Source: Rhodococcus sp. SMB37 (GTDB lineage: Bacteria; Actinomycetota; Actinomycetes; Mycobacteriales; Mycobacteriaceae). Taken from it: 64,000 nt of DNA. The notes beneath the pieces were generated by a model, which ran no database searches, was not told where the DNA came from, and saw only the letters and a program-made list of their open reading frames with translations. The translations under genes were made by a program, and so were the position numbers. The stretch spans positions 248,001 through 312,000 of the forward strand of contig NZ_SLVY01000005.1 of NCBI RefSeq assembly GCF_004345605.1, given 5' to 3'. Below are positions 1 to 7,984 of this stretch, one piece after another; positions within the stretch are counted from its first letter, which is position 1; every line of letters begins with the position of its first letter.

Positions 1-357
1 GCTGGAAGGATCTTGCTGGTAGAGGTCCCGGATGAGCATCTGCATCAGGATCATCTCGAACCAGATGCCCGTCCCGGCGATACTCGCCGCTTCATGCGTG
101 GTGAGGGTGATCCGCTGCTGCTCCGGCATCCGCTCCCACAGGTCGGTGCCGTACAGACTGGACCATTCGGGAGTCATGCCGTATTTGTCGTCCGGGATCG
201 GGGCGTCCCAGTCGATTTCGAAAGCAGGATCATACGACTTACGTGCCGACGAGTCGAGAAGTCGTTGCGCTGTGCCCTGCTTTCCGTCGGTTGCGGACGA
301 CCCGCGTACCCGACCGGGCGCACTCTCGATCGACCCGTTGGTTCGAGTGATGGACAT
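1..357 (-). CDS. AurF-like diiron oxygenase (N-terminal part; gene runs off the window)
   Basis: The reading frame begins with ATG at 357 and is still open at base 1, so only the first 119 residues are visible. The segment from about residue 30 (RLLDSSARKSYDP, then IDWDAP and YGMTPEWSSLYG) resembles actinobacterial AurF-family (p-aminobenzoate N-oxygenase) ferritin-like diiron proteins. Glutamates 89 (THEAAS) and 101 (WFEMIL) lie on helices of the kind that supply iron ligands in this family; the remaining ligands are outside the window. The substrate cannot be told from the sequence. The gene points the same way as the DUF2516-hbhA block but is separated from it by about 110 bp, so it may have its own promoter. 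Confidence 0.72.
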   Translation of the reverse strand, partial: MSITRTNGSIESAPGRVRGSSATDGKQGTAQRLLDSSARKSYDPAFEIDWDAPIPDDKYGMTPEWSSLYGTDLWERMPEQQRITLTTHEAASIAGTGIWFEMILMQMLIRDLYQQDPSS

Positions 358-465
358 CGCGAACCACCTCGCCTCGATTAATATCCGTTACTCGAAGTGT
401 CATTATCTGGATCACACTTGTCAAGTAAGCCGGCCGAGACGATCGCCGATCAGTGCTGACAGGCA

Positions 466-756
466 CTACCAGCGCGGTTTTTGGACCTCCTCCACACGCG
501 GGCGCACGTCCACCAGGTATACGCAGACCGCGACCACCGCGATGATGCCGAGTATCCCGACTGCACCGAAGAGCAACAGGACGATCAGCGCGGCCGCGAG
601 AATTCCGAGCCATACGGGTTTGGTGAGCTTGTCTACCGCGGGAAACGCCTCGGTAGGTTGACGAACTGCATGGAACAACGCGAAGCCGGCTCCGACAAGT
701 GCAATGACCTGTAGGGCGAGCATTATCAGACCGGCAAGAGAATCGATATTCGGCAC
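466..756 (-). CDS. DUF2516 family membrane protein
   Basis: This 96-residue protein has a hydrophobic segment at about residues 9-29 and a longer one at about 48-82, followed by a short charged tail. It matches the small DUF2516 membrane proteins that follow hbhA in mycobacteria (Rv0476 position). It lies directly downstream of the HbhA homologue in the same orientation, but a strong hairpin at 775-810 separates them. No catalytic residues are visible and the function is unknown. The family assignment rests on size, hydrophobicity pattern and conserved neighbourhood. Confidence 0.85.
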   Translation of the reverse strand: MPNIDSLAGLIMLALQVIALVGAGFALFHAVRQPTEAFPAVDKLTKPVWLGILAAALIVLLLFGAVGILGIIAVVAVCVYLVDVRPRVEEVQKPRW

Positions 757-774
757 AGTACCCAGTCTACGAGA

Positions 775-810
775 ATCGGCTCCCGCGCAACTTCATGCGC
801 GGGAGCCGAT
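775..810 (-). terminator. Hairpin terminator after hbhA
   Basis: A perfect 15-bp inverted repeat (ATCGGCTCCCGCGCA and its complement) flanks a 6-base loop at 790-795, 35 bp past the hbhA stop and just before the DUF2516 start at 756. No T-tract follows, which is usual for actinobacterial terminator-like hairpins. It may attenuate rather than fully stop transcription into the DUF2516 gene. Confidence 0.75.
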
Positions 811-844
811 CGAGATCGACCCGGTCGGGGCCGGGTCACTGCAG

Positions 845-1681
845 TCAGGCGCCGGTGGTCTTGCGCGGCGCAGCCTTCTTCGCGGGAGCCTTCGCAACGG
901 TCTTGGCCGGGGCCTTCTTCGCGGGAGCCTTGGCCGGAGCCGACTTCGCGACGGGCTTCGAAGCAGCCTGCTCGGCCTTCTCCGTCACGGTCTCCGCAGC
1001 CTCGTCCACGTCGTCCTTGACGGATTCGACGCGAGTTGCAGCCTCACCGCTCGCCTCCTCGGCCTGATCGCCGAGCTCGAGGACGCGAAGGGCAGCGTCG
1101 TCGCCGGCGTCGGCGATCGCGTCGCCGACCTCGGTGGCCGTCTCGGAGATGCGGTCCGCAGTGAGTCCGGCGAACTTGGCGGCCTGCTCACCGACCGTGC
1201 GCGTCTGCCGAGCGACGGTGCCCAGGGCATCTTCGGTGAGGTCGACGACGTCGCCGAAGGCGGCCTCGGCGCGGCCGAGACGCTCTTCGACGGCAGGCTG
1301 CTGACGCAGCCGCTCGATGGTCTCCTCGCCACGCTCGGCGAATGCGGTGTAGAGGTCGGATGCGACCTTCAGGTAAGCCTCGGCGACCTTGCGCAGCTCC
1401 TCGGCACTGAAGCGTTCACGCAGGTCCGCGAGCTCTTCGGGAAGCTCTGCGGGCAGCTCGCCCAGGCGGGACCGCAGAGACTCGATGGTCTCGGTCAGAT
1501 CGGCCGGGACCGAAGCGATGCGCTCGCGTGCCGTCTCGACGCGGTCGTTCACGTCGACCTGAGTATTCTCGGCGCGCTCCCGCACCTGGGCGACGACATC
1601 GGCGACGGCCTGGACGACGGCATCGCCGGCACCGACCGCGGCGTAGAGGGATGTTCGGAGTGCAACGTTGGGATCGGTCAT
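845..1681 (-). CDS. hbhA: Heparin-binding hemagglutinin HbhA homologue
   Basis: The 278-residue protein has the HbhA architecture: a short N-terminal segment, a long alpha-helical and coiled-coil-like central region (about 20-215) rich in Glu, Arg and Ala, and a C-terminal low-complexity tail (about 240-278) of repeated KAPAKKAPAK/KTVAK units. In mycobacteria HbhA is surface-exposed and its lysine-rich tail binds heparan sulfate; intracellular lipid inclusion roles are also reported for actinobacterial homologues. In a Rhodococcus a lipid-droplet or envelope role is more likely than host adhesion (inference). It lies 1 bp downstream of the XRE regulator stop, so they probably form one transcript, as in the Rv0474-Rv0475 pair. 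Confidence 0.9.
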   Translation of the reverse strand: MTDPNVALRTSLYAAVGAGDAVVQAVADVVAQVRERAENTQVDVNDRVETARERIASVPADLTETIESLRSRLGELPAELPEELADLRERFSAEELRKVAEAYLKVASDLYTAFAERGEETIERLRQQPAVEERLGRAEAAFGDVVDLTEDALGTVARQTRTVGEQAAKFAGLTADRISETATEVGDAIADAGDDAALRVLELGDQAEEASGEAATRVESVKDDVDEAAETVTEKAEQAASKPVAKSAPAKAPAKKAPAKTVAKAPAKKAAPRKTTGA

Positions 1682-1682
1682 G

Positions 1683-2210
1683 TCAGTTCTCCTCGTCGAG
1701 GTCTGTAGGATTCACGCGATCTGCTGGAACCACGCGGTCGCCGACGTTCGCCGGCGCCGGTTCCGCCGGTACTGCCTCGTTCTCGCGACAGAACGAGTCG
1801 TAGATGTCGAGCAGGACCTGCTTCTGCCGCTCCGACAATGTGGTGTCGGCAAGGAGCGCGTCGCGTACCGCGCTGTGAGGTCGCTCCTCGAGGATTCCGG
1901 CTCGCACGTAGAGAACTTCGGCGGACAGCCGCAGTCCTTTCGCGATCTGTGCAAGCACTTCCGCGGACGGTTTGCGCAGCCCACGCTCGATCTGACTGAG
2001 GTACGGGTTGCTCACCCCGGCCAGCTGCGACAGCTGCCGCAACGACACCTGGGCGGCTTCACGTTGGGAGCGAATGAAGCTTCCGATGTCCTGGGCAGCG
2101 TTGCCCACCACCCGTGCAGCGATATCGGTGGGTCCTGCAGCCTCCACGGACTCCGCGTTCCCGTCCTGGTCGTCGCCGGCCTTCTGGGCCGAGTCTCGAT
2201 TCGTGGACAT
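1683..2210 (-). CDS. XRE-family helix-turn-helix regulator (Rv0474-like)
   Basis: This 175-residue protein has an acidic 40-residue leader and an HTH_3 (Cro/C1) domain at about residues 42-96, with the recognition region VSLRQLSQLAGVSNPYLSQIERG. The C-terminal 80 residues are helical with an acidic tail. The gene directly precedes hbhA with a 1-bp gap, and the same pairing in M. tuberculosis (Rv0474-Rv0475) suggests it controls its own operon. A near-ideal inverted repeat lies 21-51 bp upstream of the ATG (2231-2261) and is a good candidate operator. Confidence 0.88.
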   Translation of the reverse strand: MSTNRDSAQKAGDDQDGNAESVEAAGPTDIAARVVGNAAQDIGSFIRSQREAAQVSLRQLSQLAGVSNPYLSQIERGLRKPSAEVLAQIAKGLRLSAEVLYVRAGILEERPHSAVRDALLADTTLSERQKQVLLDIYDSFCRENEAVPAEPAPANVGDRVVPADRVNPTDLDEEN

Positions 2211-2230
2211 GCCACCCAGCGTACGGAGAG

Positions 2231-2261
2231 GTGCTAGCTACAGCAAGCACTCTGCTAGCAC
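2231..2261. promoter_or_regulatory. Candidate operator upstream of XRE-hbhA operon
   Basis: A perfect inverted repeat of 8 bp (GTGCTAGC and GCTAGCAC) is separated by 15 bp, so half-site centres lie about two helical turns apart. It falls in the 61-bp gap between the DUF445 stop and the XRE start, where the promoter should be. Autoregulation by the XRE protein is inferred, not shown. Confidence 0.55.
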
Positions 2262-2271
2262 GTGACGTAGA

Positions 2272-3525
2272 TCATGCGAACAAGAACTCGGAGACGGTGT
2301 AGATGGCCAGCCCGGCCAGCGAACCCACGACGGTGCCGTTGATGCGAATGAACTGCAGATCGCGCCCCACAGCGAGTTCGATCTTGCGACTTGCTTCCTC
2401 CGCATCCCAGCGTTCGACGGTCTCCCGGATCACCGACGTGATCTCGTCCGCATAGTTCGCGGCGATGAACCGGACACCGGCGAGTAGCCATCCATCGACC
2501 TTGCTGCGCAGCTCGGTGTCCTCGCACAGCCGGACACCGAAGCGCTCGACGTTCTCGGCCACCTTCCTACGCAACGTGCTGTCGGGGTCGTCGACCGACT
2601 CGAGGATCATGCGTTTGGCGACCTTCCAGGTCGCAGACGCAAGTTGTGTGATCTCTTCGCGCCCCATGATCTCGGCCTTGAGTTTCTCGGCCTTCGCGAT
2701 GGTCACCGGGTCGTACTGCAGATCCCGGGCGTAGTCGACGAGGAATTTCTCGGCCGCGAGCCGTACCTCGTGTTCGGGGTTGGAACGGACCTTCCAGGTG
2801 AAGTCGACCAGCTCCCGATGGATCTTCTCGCCCAGCATCAGGTCGACGAACTTCGGGGACCATGCCGGCGAATCCTTCGTGATGATGCGGTCGATCGTTT
2901 CCTGACTTCCCAGCGCCCACTGGTGCGCTCGTTCGGCGAGCATGTCGATCAGTGGACGTTGCCGCCCCTCGGCGAGGAGCTCACCGAGAATGCGTCCGAG
3001 GGGCGGTCCCCACTCCGGCTCGGCGATCCGCTTCACGATGGTCTGGTCGATGATCTGGGCGACGTCGTCCTCGCGGAGGATGCCCACCACCCCGCGCAGG
3101 ATCGTCGAGGTTTCCTTCGCAACCCGCTCGGCGTGCTGCGGCTGCGCCATCCAACCACCCAGCCTCAGCGGAATCTGTGCGGATTCGACCTTCGCCGAGA
3201 CCACGTCGGGTGCGAGGAAGTTGGTTCCGACGAAGGAACTCAGACTCGCGCCGAGCTGGTCCTTCTTCCGCTTGATGATCGCGGTGTGAGGCACCGGAAT
3301 CCCCAGCGGATGACGGAAGAGTGCAGTCACGGCGAACCAGTCGGCGAGGGCGCCGACCATGCCCGCCTCGGACGCCGCGCGAACGTATCCGACCCATGCA
3401 CCGGCCCCCCGGGTCTCCTGCCACCGGCAGAACAGGTACACCATGGCGGCCACAATCAGAAAGCCGGTCGCGACCGCCTTCATCCGGCGCAGATCCCGGC
3501 GCTTGGTGTCGTCCTCGAATGTCAT
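2272..3525 (-). CDS. DUF445 family membrane protein
   Basis: The frame is open further upstream, but the family-like sequence begins at the ATG at 3525 (MTFEDDTKRRDLRRMKA), giving 417 residues. A transmembrane segment follows at about residues 17-36, and the C-terminus ends in a second hydrophobic stretch (GSLAGLAIYTVSEFLFA). The region WVGYVRAASEAGMVGALADWFAV and the RHPLGIPVPHTAIIKRKKDQ stretch are typical of DUF445 (YheB/YjiN) proteins. M. tuberculosis Rv0473 has the same position beside the Rv0472c regulator. Function is unknown; members are thought to be envelope-associated. It is transcribed divergently from the TetR gene at 3677. Confidence 0.87.
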   Translation of the reverse strand: MTFEDDTKRRDLRRMKAVATGFLIVAAMVYLFCRWQETRGAGAWVGYVRAASEAGMVGALADWFAVTALFRHPLGIPVPHTAIIKRKKDQLGASLSSFVGTNFLAPDVVSAKVESAQIPLRLGGWMAQPQHAERVAKETSTILRGVVGILREDDVAQIIDQTIVKRIAEPEWGPPLGRILGELLAEGRQRPLIDMLAERAHQWALGSQETIDRIITKDSPAWSPKFVDLMLGEKIHRELVDFTWKVRSNPEHEVRLAAEKFLVDYARDLQYDPVTIAKAEKLKAEIMGREEITQLASATWKVAKRMILESVDDPDSTLRRKVAENVERFGVRLCEDTELRSKVDGWLLAGVRFIAANYADEITSVIRETVERWDAEEASRKIELAVGRDLQFIRINGTVVGSLAGLAIYTVSEFLFA

Positions 3526-3676
3526 GTACTGCACCGGACCATTGTGCCGAAATTCGATCGCCGCCACCGCGCCCCGCGCGCGGAACGCGCCCCCGACTCC
3601 ACACGGACACGCCAGGTACACCACCGGATCACTCGAGGAGCAGGCGGCCGTAGACTGAGCGGACGATCGAGACCGA

Positions 3677-4402
3677 ATGGATGTACCGAAACAGATGCCT
3701 ACTTCTCCCCCCGATGCGACCGATACCCAGCCCACGAAGCAGGACGGCCGCAAGCGTCGTTGGCACGAGCACAAGATCGCCCGCCGCGAAGAACTCGTCG
3801 AGGGCACCATCAAGGCCATTCGCACCCGCGGACACGAGATCGGGATGGACGAGATCGCGGCCGAGATCGGCGTTTCCAAGACGGTGTTGTACCGGTACTT
3901 CACCGACAAGAACGATCTGACGACGGCGACCATGATGCGGTACGTCGAGACCGTTCTCGCGCCGCGCATCTACGCAGCGGTGTCCGAGGACCTCGACGAG
4001 TACGACCTCACCCGGGTCGCGATCGCGACGTACGTCGAGACCGTCGCCGAGGATCCCGAGGTCTACCTCTACATCATGTCGAACAGCTCGTCGGCGAGCC
4101 GCGACGTCGTCGCCGACTCCGAGCGGATGATCGCAGAACTGGTGGCGGCGGTACTCGGTGAGCGACTGCGACTGCTCGAGATGGATTCGGGCGGATCGGT
4201 GCCGTGGGCGTACGGCATCGTCGGCGCAATCCAGCTGGCCACGCACTGGTGGATCTCGAACAAGTCCATGACCGAGGAAGACCTCGTCGACTACCTGACG
4301 ATGATGGTGTGGGGCGGAATCACCGGGATCGCCCAGGTCTCGGGGTCGCCCGGGCGTTTCAAGTCGCGCCCGCACCCGCTGCTCCCCGGCGACGAATCCT
4401 GA
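3677..4402 (+). CDS. TetR-family regulator (Rv0472c / MadR-like)
   Basis: This 241-residue protein has a basic N-terminal region (about 25-40) and a TetR helix-turn-helix at about residues 40-90, with GMDEIAAEIGVSKTVLYRYF as the recognition unit. A ligand-binding C-terminal domain ends in WWISNKSMTEEDLVDYLTMMVWGG. Position (divergent from DUF445, next to XRE-hbhA) matches M. tuberculosis Rv0472c, described as MadR, an acyl-CoA-responsive repressor of mycolic acid desaturases. The orthology is inferred from synteny and domain layout. An inverted repeat right after the gene (4410-4430) is a possible binding site. Start at 3677 or 3695 cannot be decided; no strong ribosome site is seen. Confidence 0.87.
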   Translation: MDVPKQMPTSPPDATDTQPTKQDGRKRRWHEHKIARREELVEGTIKAIRTRGHEIGMDEIAAEIGVSKTVLYRYFTDKNDLTTATMMRYVETVLAPRIYAAVSEDLDEYDLTRVAIATYVETVAEDPEVYLYIMSNSSSASRDVVADSERMIAELVAAVLGERLRLLEMDSGGSVPWAYGIVGAIQLATHWWISNKSMTEEDLVDYLTMMVWGGITGIAQVSGSPGRFKSRPHPLLPGDES

Positions 4403-4409
4403 CACAGTT

Positions 4410-4430
4410 CACGTAACTTCCAGTTACGTG
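4410..4430. promoter_or_regulatory. Candidate TetR operator at the DUF4873 promoter
   Basis: A perfect 8-bp inverted repeat (CACGTAAC and GTTACGTG) with a 5-bp spacer lies in the 40-bp gap before the DUF4873 start. The right arm also forms an overlapping GTTAC-GT-GTAAC palindrome (4423-4434). The regulator encoded immediately upstream is the natural candidate to bind here. Confidence 0.5.
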
Positions 4431-4442
4431 TAACCTTGGGGC

Positions 4443-4799
4443 ATGTCCGATTCGATGCCGCCGCACCACGACGAAGACGAGGATCCCGAAGGCTATCGGG
4501 GGCCGGCGGACGTCGCGGTCGGAGCGCAACACGCCACCGTCGACGTCGAACTGTCCGGACACTTCGATCCGATCGTAGGGCGACACCTGTGGCGAGGCCG
4601 CCTACGCCGGCTCGGCGCCACCCTCACGCCCGAGACCCCGTTGAGTGCGGGCACAGAAGTGACGCTCCGGATCCCACTGAGCGACGGAAACACAGCCACG
4701 GCCACCGGACGCATCACCGAGGTCGATCTGTGGGGAAGCCACATGATCGACGGCACCTCCCCACCGCCCTACCGGACACAGACCCGAGAAACGGACTGA
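4443..4799 (+). CDS. DUF4873 domain protein
   Basis: The 118-residue protein starts with an acidic, histidine-containing stretch (HHDEDEDPEGYRGPADV) and continues with a beta-rich region of alternating hydrophobic residues (VDVELSGHFDPIVGRHLWRG, then VTLRIPLSDGNTATATGRI). The PEGYRGPA motif and the length match DUF4873, a small domain found alone or fused to flavin monooxygenases in actinobacteria. It lies 40 bp after the TetR gene and may be controlled by it through the palindrome in between. No enzymatic residues are apparent. Confidence 0.78.
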   Translation: MSDSMPPHHDEDEDPEGYRGPADVAVGAQHATVDVELSGHFDPIVGRHLWRGRLRRLGATLTPETPLSAGTEVTLRIPLSDGNTATATGRITEVDLWGSHMIDGTSPPPYRTQTRETD

Positions 4800-4828
4800 A
4801 CGGGCGTCCGTGTGGCACGCTCGTCGCC

Positions 4829-5686
4829 ATGGGAAACAAGGGCGACGGATGGCACACCTCCGCAGTGGAGGTCCTGCGGGCAGGACCACGCAACCAGATC
4901 GCCGACCTCGACACCAACGGCACACCTGGCTTCGAGGGCGACAAGGAGTTCGGGACGAAGCTGATCGAGGAGCGCGGCTCCGTGCTCTCCGACCTGCAGG
5001 AAATGCTCTTCGCGAACGGTCGCCTCGGCGACGAACGTTCCGTGCTGCTCGTACTTCAGGGCATGGACACCGCTGGTAAGGGCGGAATGGTCCGCAATGT
5101 GATCGGACACGTAGATCCGCAGGGTGTCGATCACGCGGCGTTCGGCGTGCCGACACCGGAAGAGAAACGCCACCACTACCTGTGGCGCATTCACAAGGCA
5201 CTGCCGCGCGATGGCCAGCTCGGCGTGTTCGATCGATCCCACTACGAGGACGTCCTTGTCGCCCGCGTACGCCAACTCGTCCCCGCGTCCGTCTGGCGTC
5301 GCCGCTACGACGAGATCAACCGATTCGAACGCGACATCGCCGACAGCGGCACGACCATCGTCAAGGTCGCGATGTTCGTCTCCCTCGACGAACAGAAGGA
5401 ACGTCTCGCCGAGCGGCTCGAGCGCCGTGACAAGCACTGGAAGTACAACCCGAGCGACGTCGACGAGCGCGCCCTGTGGCCCGAATACCAGCAGGCGTAC
5501 CAGGACATGCTCGACAAGACGAACACGGACCACGCGCCGTGGTACGTGGTGCCGTGCGATCGCAAGTGGTACAGCCGTCTCGCCGTGATGGAACTACTCA
5601 TCGACGCCTTCGAACGTCTCGACCTCGACTGGCCGGAGGCGAATTTCGACATCGAGGCCGAGAAGAAACGGCTGGCGGAATCCTGA
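4829..5686 (+). CDS. ppk2: Polyphosphate kinase 2 family protein
   Basis: The 285-residue protein transfers phosphate between polyphosphate and nucleotides (known for PPK2). It shows a Walker A motif GMDTAGKGG at residues 78-86, a Walker B region FDRSHYEDVL around 134-143, and the arginine- and lysine-rich lid RRDKHWKYN at about 199-207. The length fits a single-domain PPK2. ATG at 4829 starts the family-like region; the frame is open upstream without homology. The direction of catalysis (ATP/GTP synthesis or polyphosphate synthesis) cannot be read from the sequence. It stands alone, 29 bp after DUF4873. Confidence 0.92.
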   Translation: MGNKGDGWHTSAVEVLRAGPRNQIADLDTNGTPGFEGDKEFGTKLIEERGSVLSDLQEMLFANGRLGDERSVLLVLQGMDTAGKGGMVRNVIGHVDPQGVDHAAFGVPTPEEKRHHYLWRIHKALPRDGQLGVFDRSHYEDVLVARVRQLVPASVWRRRYDEINRFERDIADSGTTIVKVAMFVSLDEQKERLAERLERRDKHWKYNPSDVDERALWPEYQQAYQDMLDKTNTDHAPWYVVPCDRKWYSRLAVMELLIDAFERLDLDWPEANFDIEAEKKRLAES

Positions 5687-5689
5687 CCG

Positions 5690-5911
5690 TCAGAACAAGT
5701 GCGGCGTCTCGATATGACGATGGTGATCGCGCCTGACGGTACCCGCCACCATGCCGACCGCAAGCATTACGGCCACTGCTGCGGCGACCCCGCTGGCCAG
5801 CGCGAATCCGCTATGCCCGGACCCGGCCGCAACCAGGGTGAATGCAATCGTGATCACTCCGATGAGCGCGAGTGCGAATGCCGACCACGCGACGAAGAGG
5901 TTGAGCTTCAT
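5690..5911 (-). CDS. Small two-helix membrane protein
   Basis: This 73-residue protein has two hydrophobic segments at about residues 6-28 and 36-57 joined by a short Gly/Ser loop, and ends in a His- and Arg-rich cytoplasmic-type tail (RRDHHRHIETPHLF). It is convergent with ppk2, the stop codons being 3 bp apart. I do not recognise a family; the length and layout fit the many uncharacterised actinobacterial small membrane proteins. Confidence 0.6.
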   Translation of the reverse strand: MKLNLFVAWSAFALALIGVITIAFTLVAAGSGHSGFALASGVAAAVAVMLAVGMVAGTVRRDHHRHIETPHLF

Positions 5912-5985
5912 AGCCTTGACTCCTTCCCCGAGGACTGCGTTTCGGTTGATCCCGACGGTACCCCCAGGTGATGCCGGTCACAAGC

Positions 5986-6549
5986 TCAGTGGTCGGGCGT
6001 CGCCGACGGTTTCACGGAATAGGTTGCGATCGCGAATTCCCCGTTCCGCCCCAGATCGGTGAGTTCGAGCTCGACGTGTCGGGGCAGTAGCGGCTTGCCC
6101 GCACCGATCGTCACCGGAGCGAACGACACGATCATCTCGTCGAGCAGGCCCGCATCGGCGAACTGCCCGGCGAGGTCTCCCCCGCCGATCATCCACAGGT
6201 CGCGATCACCTGCGGCGGCCGCCATCTCGTCGTAGACCGCGCGCACGTCGTCCTGTGTGAACCGGATGTCGCCGGGTCCGTCGGAGCCCTGCGCAACGGG
6301 CATCCCCTCCCGGTGTGTGAAGACCCAGCAGGGGAATTCGTACTCCCATTTGTCGACCCCCGCGTAGTCCAGCACCCACTGATATGTCGAGGCACCCATC
6401 GCGGCCGCACCCACGCGCGACATGAATGCTGCTCCGCCGCCGGGTCCGTCGTGATCGATGTCGCGCGACAGCAACCAGTCCAGGCTGTGGTCCTCCGTCG
6501 CGATGAAACCGTCGAGCGTGCTCGCGGTGAAGAAGATCATCCGGGTCAT
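5986..6549 (-). CDS. Dihydrofolate reductase-like (RibD C-terminal domain) protein
   Basis: The 187-residue protein carries the RibD_C/DHFR-like fold: N-terminal strand and loop MTRMIFFTASTLDGFIA, a mid-protein MGASTYQWVLD region, and the nucleotide-binding motif WMIGGGDLAGQFADAGLLDEM near residue 130-150. Such stand-alone proteins are NADPH-dependent reductases of unknown substrate. The start ATG at 6549 overlaps the stop of the AraC-type regulator upstream by 4 bp (ATGA), showing translational coupling. The two genes probably form one functional unit. Confidence 0.85.
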   Translation of the reverse strand: MTRMIFFTASTLDGFIATEDHSLDWLLSRDIDHDGPGGGAAFMSRVGAAAMGASTYQWVLDYAGVDKWEYEFPCWVFTHREGMPVAQGSDGPGDIRFTQDDVRAVYDEMAAAAGDRDLWMIGGGDLAGQFADAGLLDEMIVSFAPVTIGAGKPLLPRHVELELTDLGRNGEFAIATYSVKPSATPDH

Positions 6550-7523
6550 GTCGAGCTTCCTTCCGGCTCGTCTCCGAGCATGTGCGATGAGGCGCCGCGC
6601 TGCCATTCGAGCGGGTCCCCGTTGTCGACACTGCGGCCGGCGGCGCGCAGCATATGACGCACGAGCTGTCGCCGGTGCGCCGAGAATGTGAGTACGTGTG
6701 AGACGACGCCTCCGAGCACGAAGCTCTCGGGCGGGTCGCACAACGCGTCGATCAGGCGATCACCCCAGGCGTTGCGTCGATCGATGTCGCGTACGGCTTC
6801 CGCCCACTGCGGCGCGATCACGTCGAACTGCTCGAGCAGAGAGGCCGTATCGTTGCCCGACCGCACGGGTTCGTCGGCGCCGATCATCGACGCGAGCCAG
6901 ATCTGTTTCGACCACACGAGATTGCCGAGTACCTGTGCGATCGACTCTTCGGGACCGTCCCACGCGAGCACTACGAGCCCCGGGAATCTCACACGCTCGT
7001 AGTCGTCCGTGGCCAGATCGGATGCGACATCCAGCAGTGCCCAGGTGTCGTCGAGATCGTGGTGGACCATCTGCGCGGTCACCTGACCGGCCGCACCGCT
7101 ACGGCTGTATCCGCCGGCACTGTCCTCCACCCACAGGTGCATGGGCGGATGGAAGTGGACTCCGTTGGGAGCGGGTAGCCAGTGCGAGTATCCGGATGGT
7201 GCGAGGGCTCGACCCCCCGTCGCGCTCGGTGGATAGCCGTATGCCCGGGAGAACGCGCGGCTGAATCCTTCCACCGAGTTGTACCCCGCGGCGAAGGCCG
7301 TCTCCGTGACACCTCGACCATCGCGCAACTGCCACGCTGCACGCTCGAGCATCACCCTGCGCCGCAGCGCGACCGGGGATTCCCCTGTGCCGAGCGAGAA
7401 TTGACGACTGAAATGCCACGGCGACGTGAATGCGCCTCGTGCCATGTCGTCGAGGTTCGCGTGGTCCTCGTCGAGGACGGCATCGAGCAGTTCGCGCAGT
7501 CGGTCGCGTCCGGATCCGGTCAT
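6546..7523 (-). CDS. AraC-type regulator fused to a DinB-like domain
   Basis: The 325-residue protein has an unusual order: the AraC helix-turn-helix is N-terminal (about residues 10-105, with the second helix pair at ETAFAAGYNSVEGFSRAFSRAYGYPPS), followed by a C-terminal DinB/YfiT-like helical domain (about 150-300) that includes HHDLDDTWALL and GGVVSHVLTFSAHRRQLVRHML. The conserved histidines (HH..D, SH...F.AHRRQ) fit metal ligands of DinB-like proteins. It overlaps the DHFR-like gene by 4 bp and may regulate it. The ligand is not predictable. Confidence 0.83.
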   Translation of the reverse strand: MTGSGRDRLRELLDAVLDEDHANLDDMARGAFTSPWHFSRQFSLGTGESPVALRRRVMLERAAWQLRDGRGVTETAFAAGYNSVEGFSRAFSRAYGYPPSATGGRALAPSGYSHWLPAPNGVHFHPPMHLWVEDSAGGYSRSGAAGQVTAQMVHHDLDDTWALLDVASDLATDDYERVRFPGLVVLAWDGPEESIAQVLGNLVWSKQIWLASMIGADEPVRSGNDTASLLEQFDVIAPQWAEAVRDIDRRNAWGDRLIDALCDPPESFVLGGVVSHVLTFSAHRRQLVRHMLRAAGRSVDNGDPLEWQRGASSHMLGDEPEGSST

Positions 7524-7571
7524 GAATCCAGTGTCGCGCAGCGGACGAGAAACATGCTTGACCGTTCTTGC

Positions 7572-7984
7572 TCAGCTCCTGCTGACGCGCCGGTTCTCCT
7601 TCTCCAGGGCCTCGATCAATTCCTGCATAGTCATCGTCGACCGCCCGTGGATGTCGAGCCGACGGGCGACGTCCAGAAGGTGCTCCTTCGTCGCGTTCGC
7701 GTTCGCCCCCTCGTAAGTTTCACCGCGGGCGTCGGGACCACCACTTTTCGCGCGTTGGTCGGAGGGTGCTGCCTTGTCCTTCGCCTCCCAGTGGTCGCCC
7801 ACCTTCTCGTGGCTGTGTTCGAGGGCCGCCTACGCGACTCGGTGTGCGCGCTCCTCACTGTCGTATTGTTCGAGGCTGCATCGTGAGCTTCCGCGAAGGT
7901 CCGCTGAGCTGTCGCGGCGGAACGCCTCAATATGCTGGGCAATTCACTCTGCTTCGCTGCTCCGGATTTCGTGGTCTGGGGCAT
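7572..7984 (-). pseudogene. ChaB family protein with C-terminal Rho-N/SAP-like domain, broken
   Basis: Read from ATG 7984, the sequence codes for a ChaB N-terminus (KSGAAKQSELPSILRRS, then FAEAHDAA). At about 7868-7872 one base is missing, so the frame shifts. In the other frame the domain continues as QYDSEERAHRVA, a TAG stop at 7830-7832 where a Tyr codon is expected, then AALEHSHEKVGDHWE. After that comes an open stretch to 7572 that includes ATKEHLLDVARRLDIHGRS, a Rho termination factor N-like motif. The two lesions together show decay. ATG 7802 could still express the 76-residue C-terminal part. Confidence 0.8.

Noticed and set aside
3629-4405. 258-codon frame antisense to the TetR gene
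   Set aside because: The plus-strand frame has a complete TetR helix-turn-helix; the antisense frame is an ordinary high-GC artefact.
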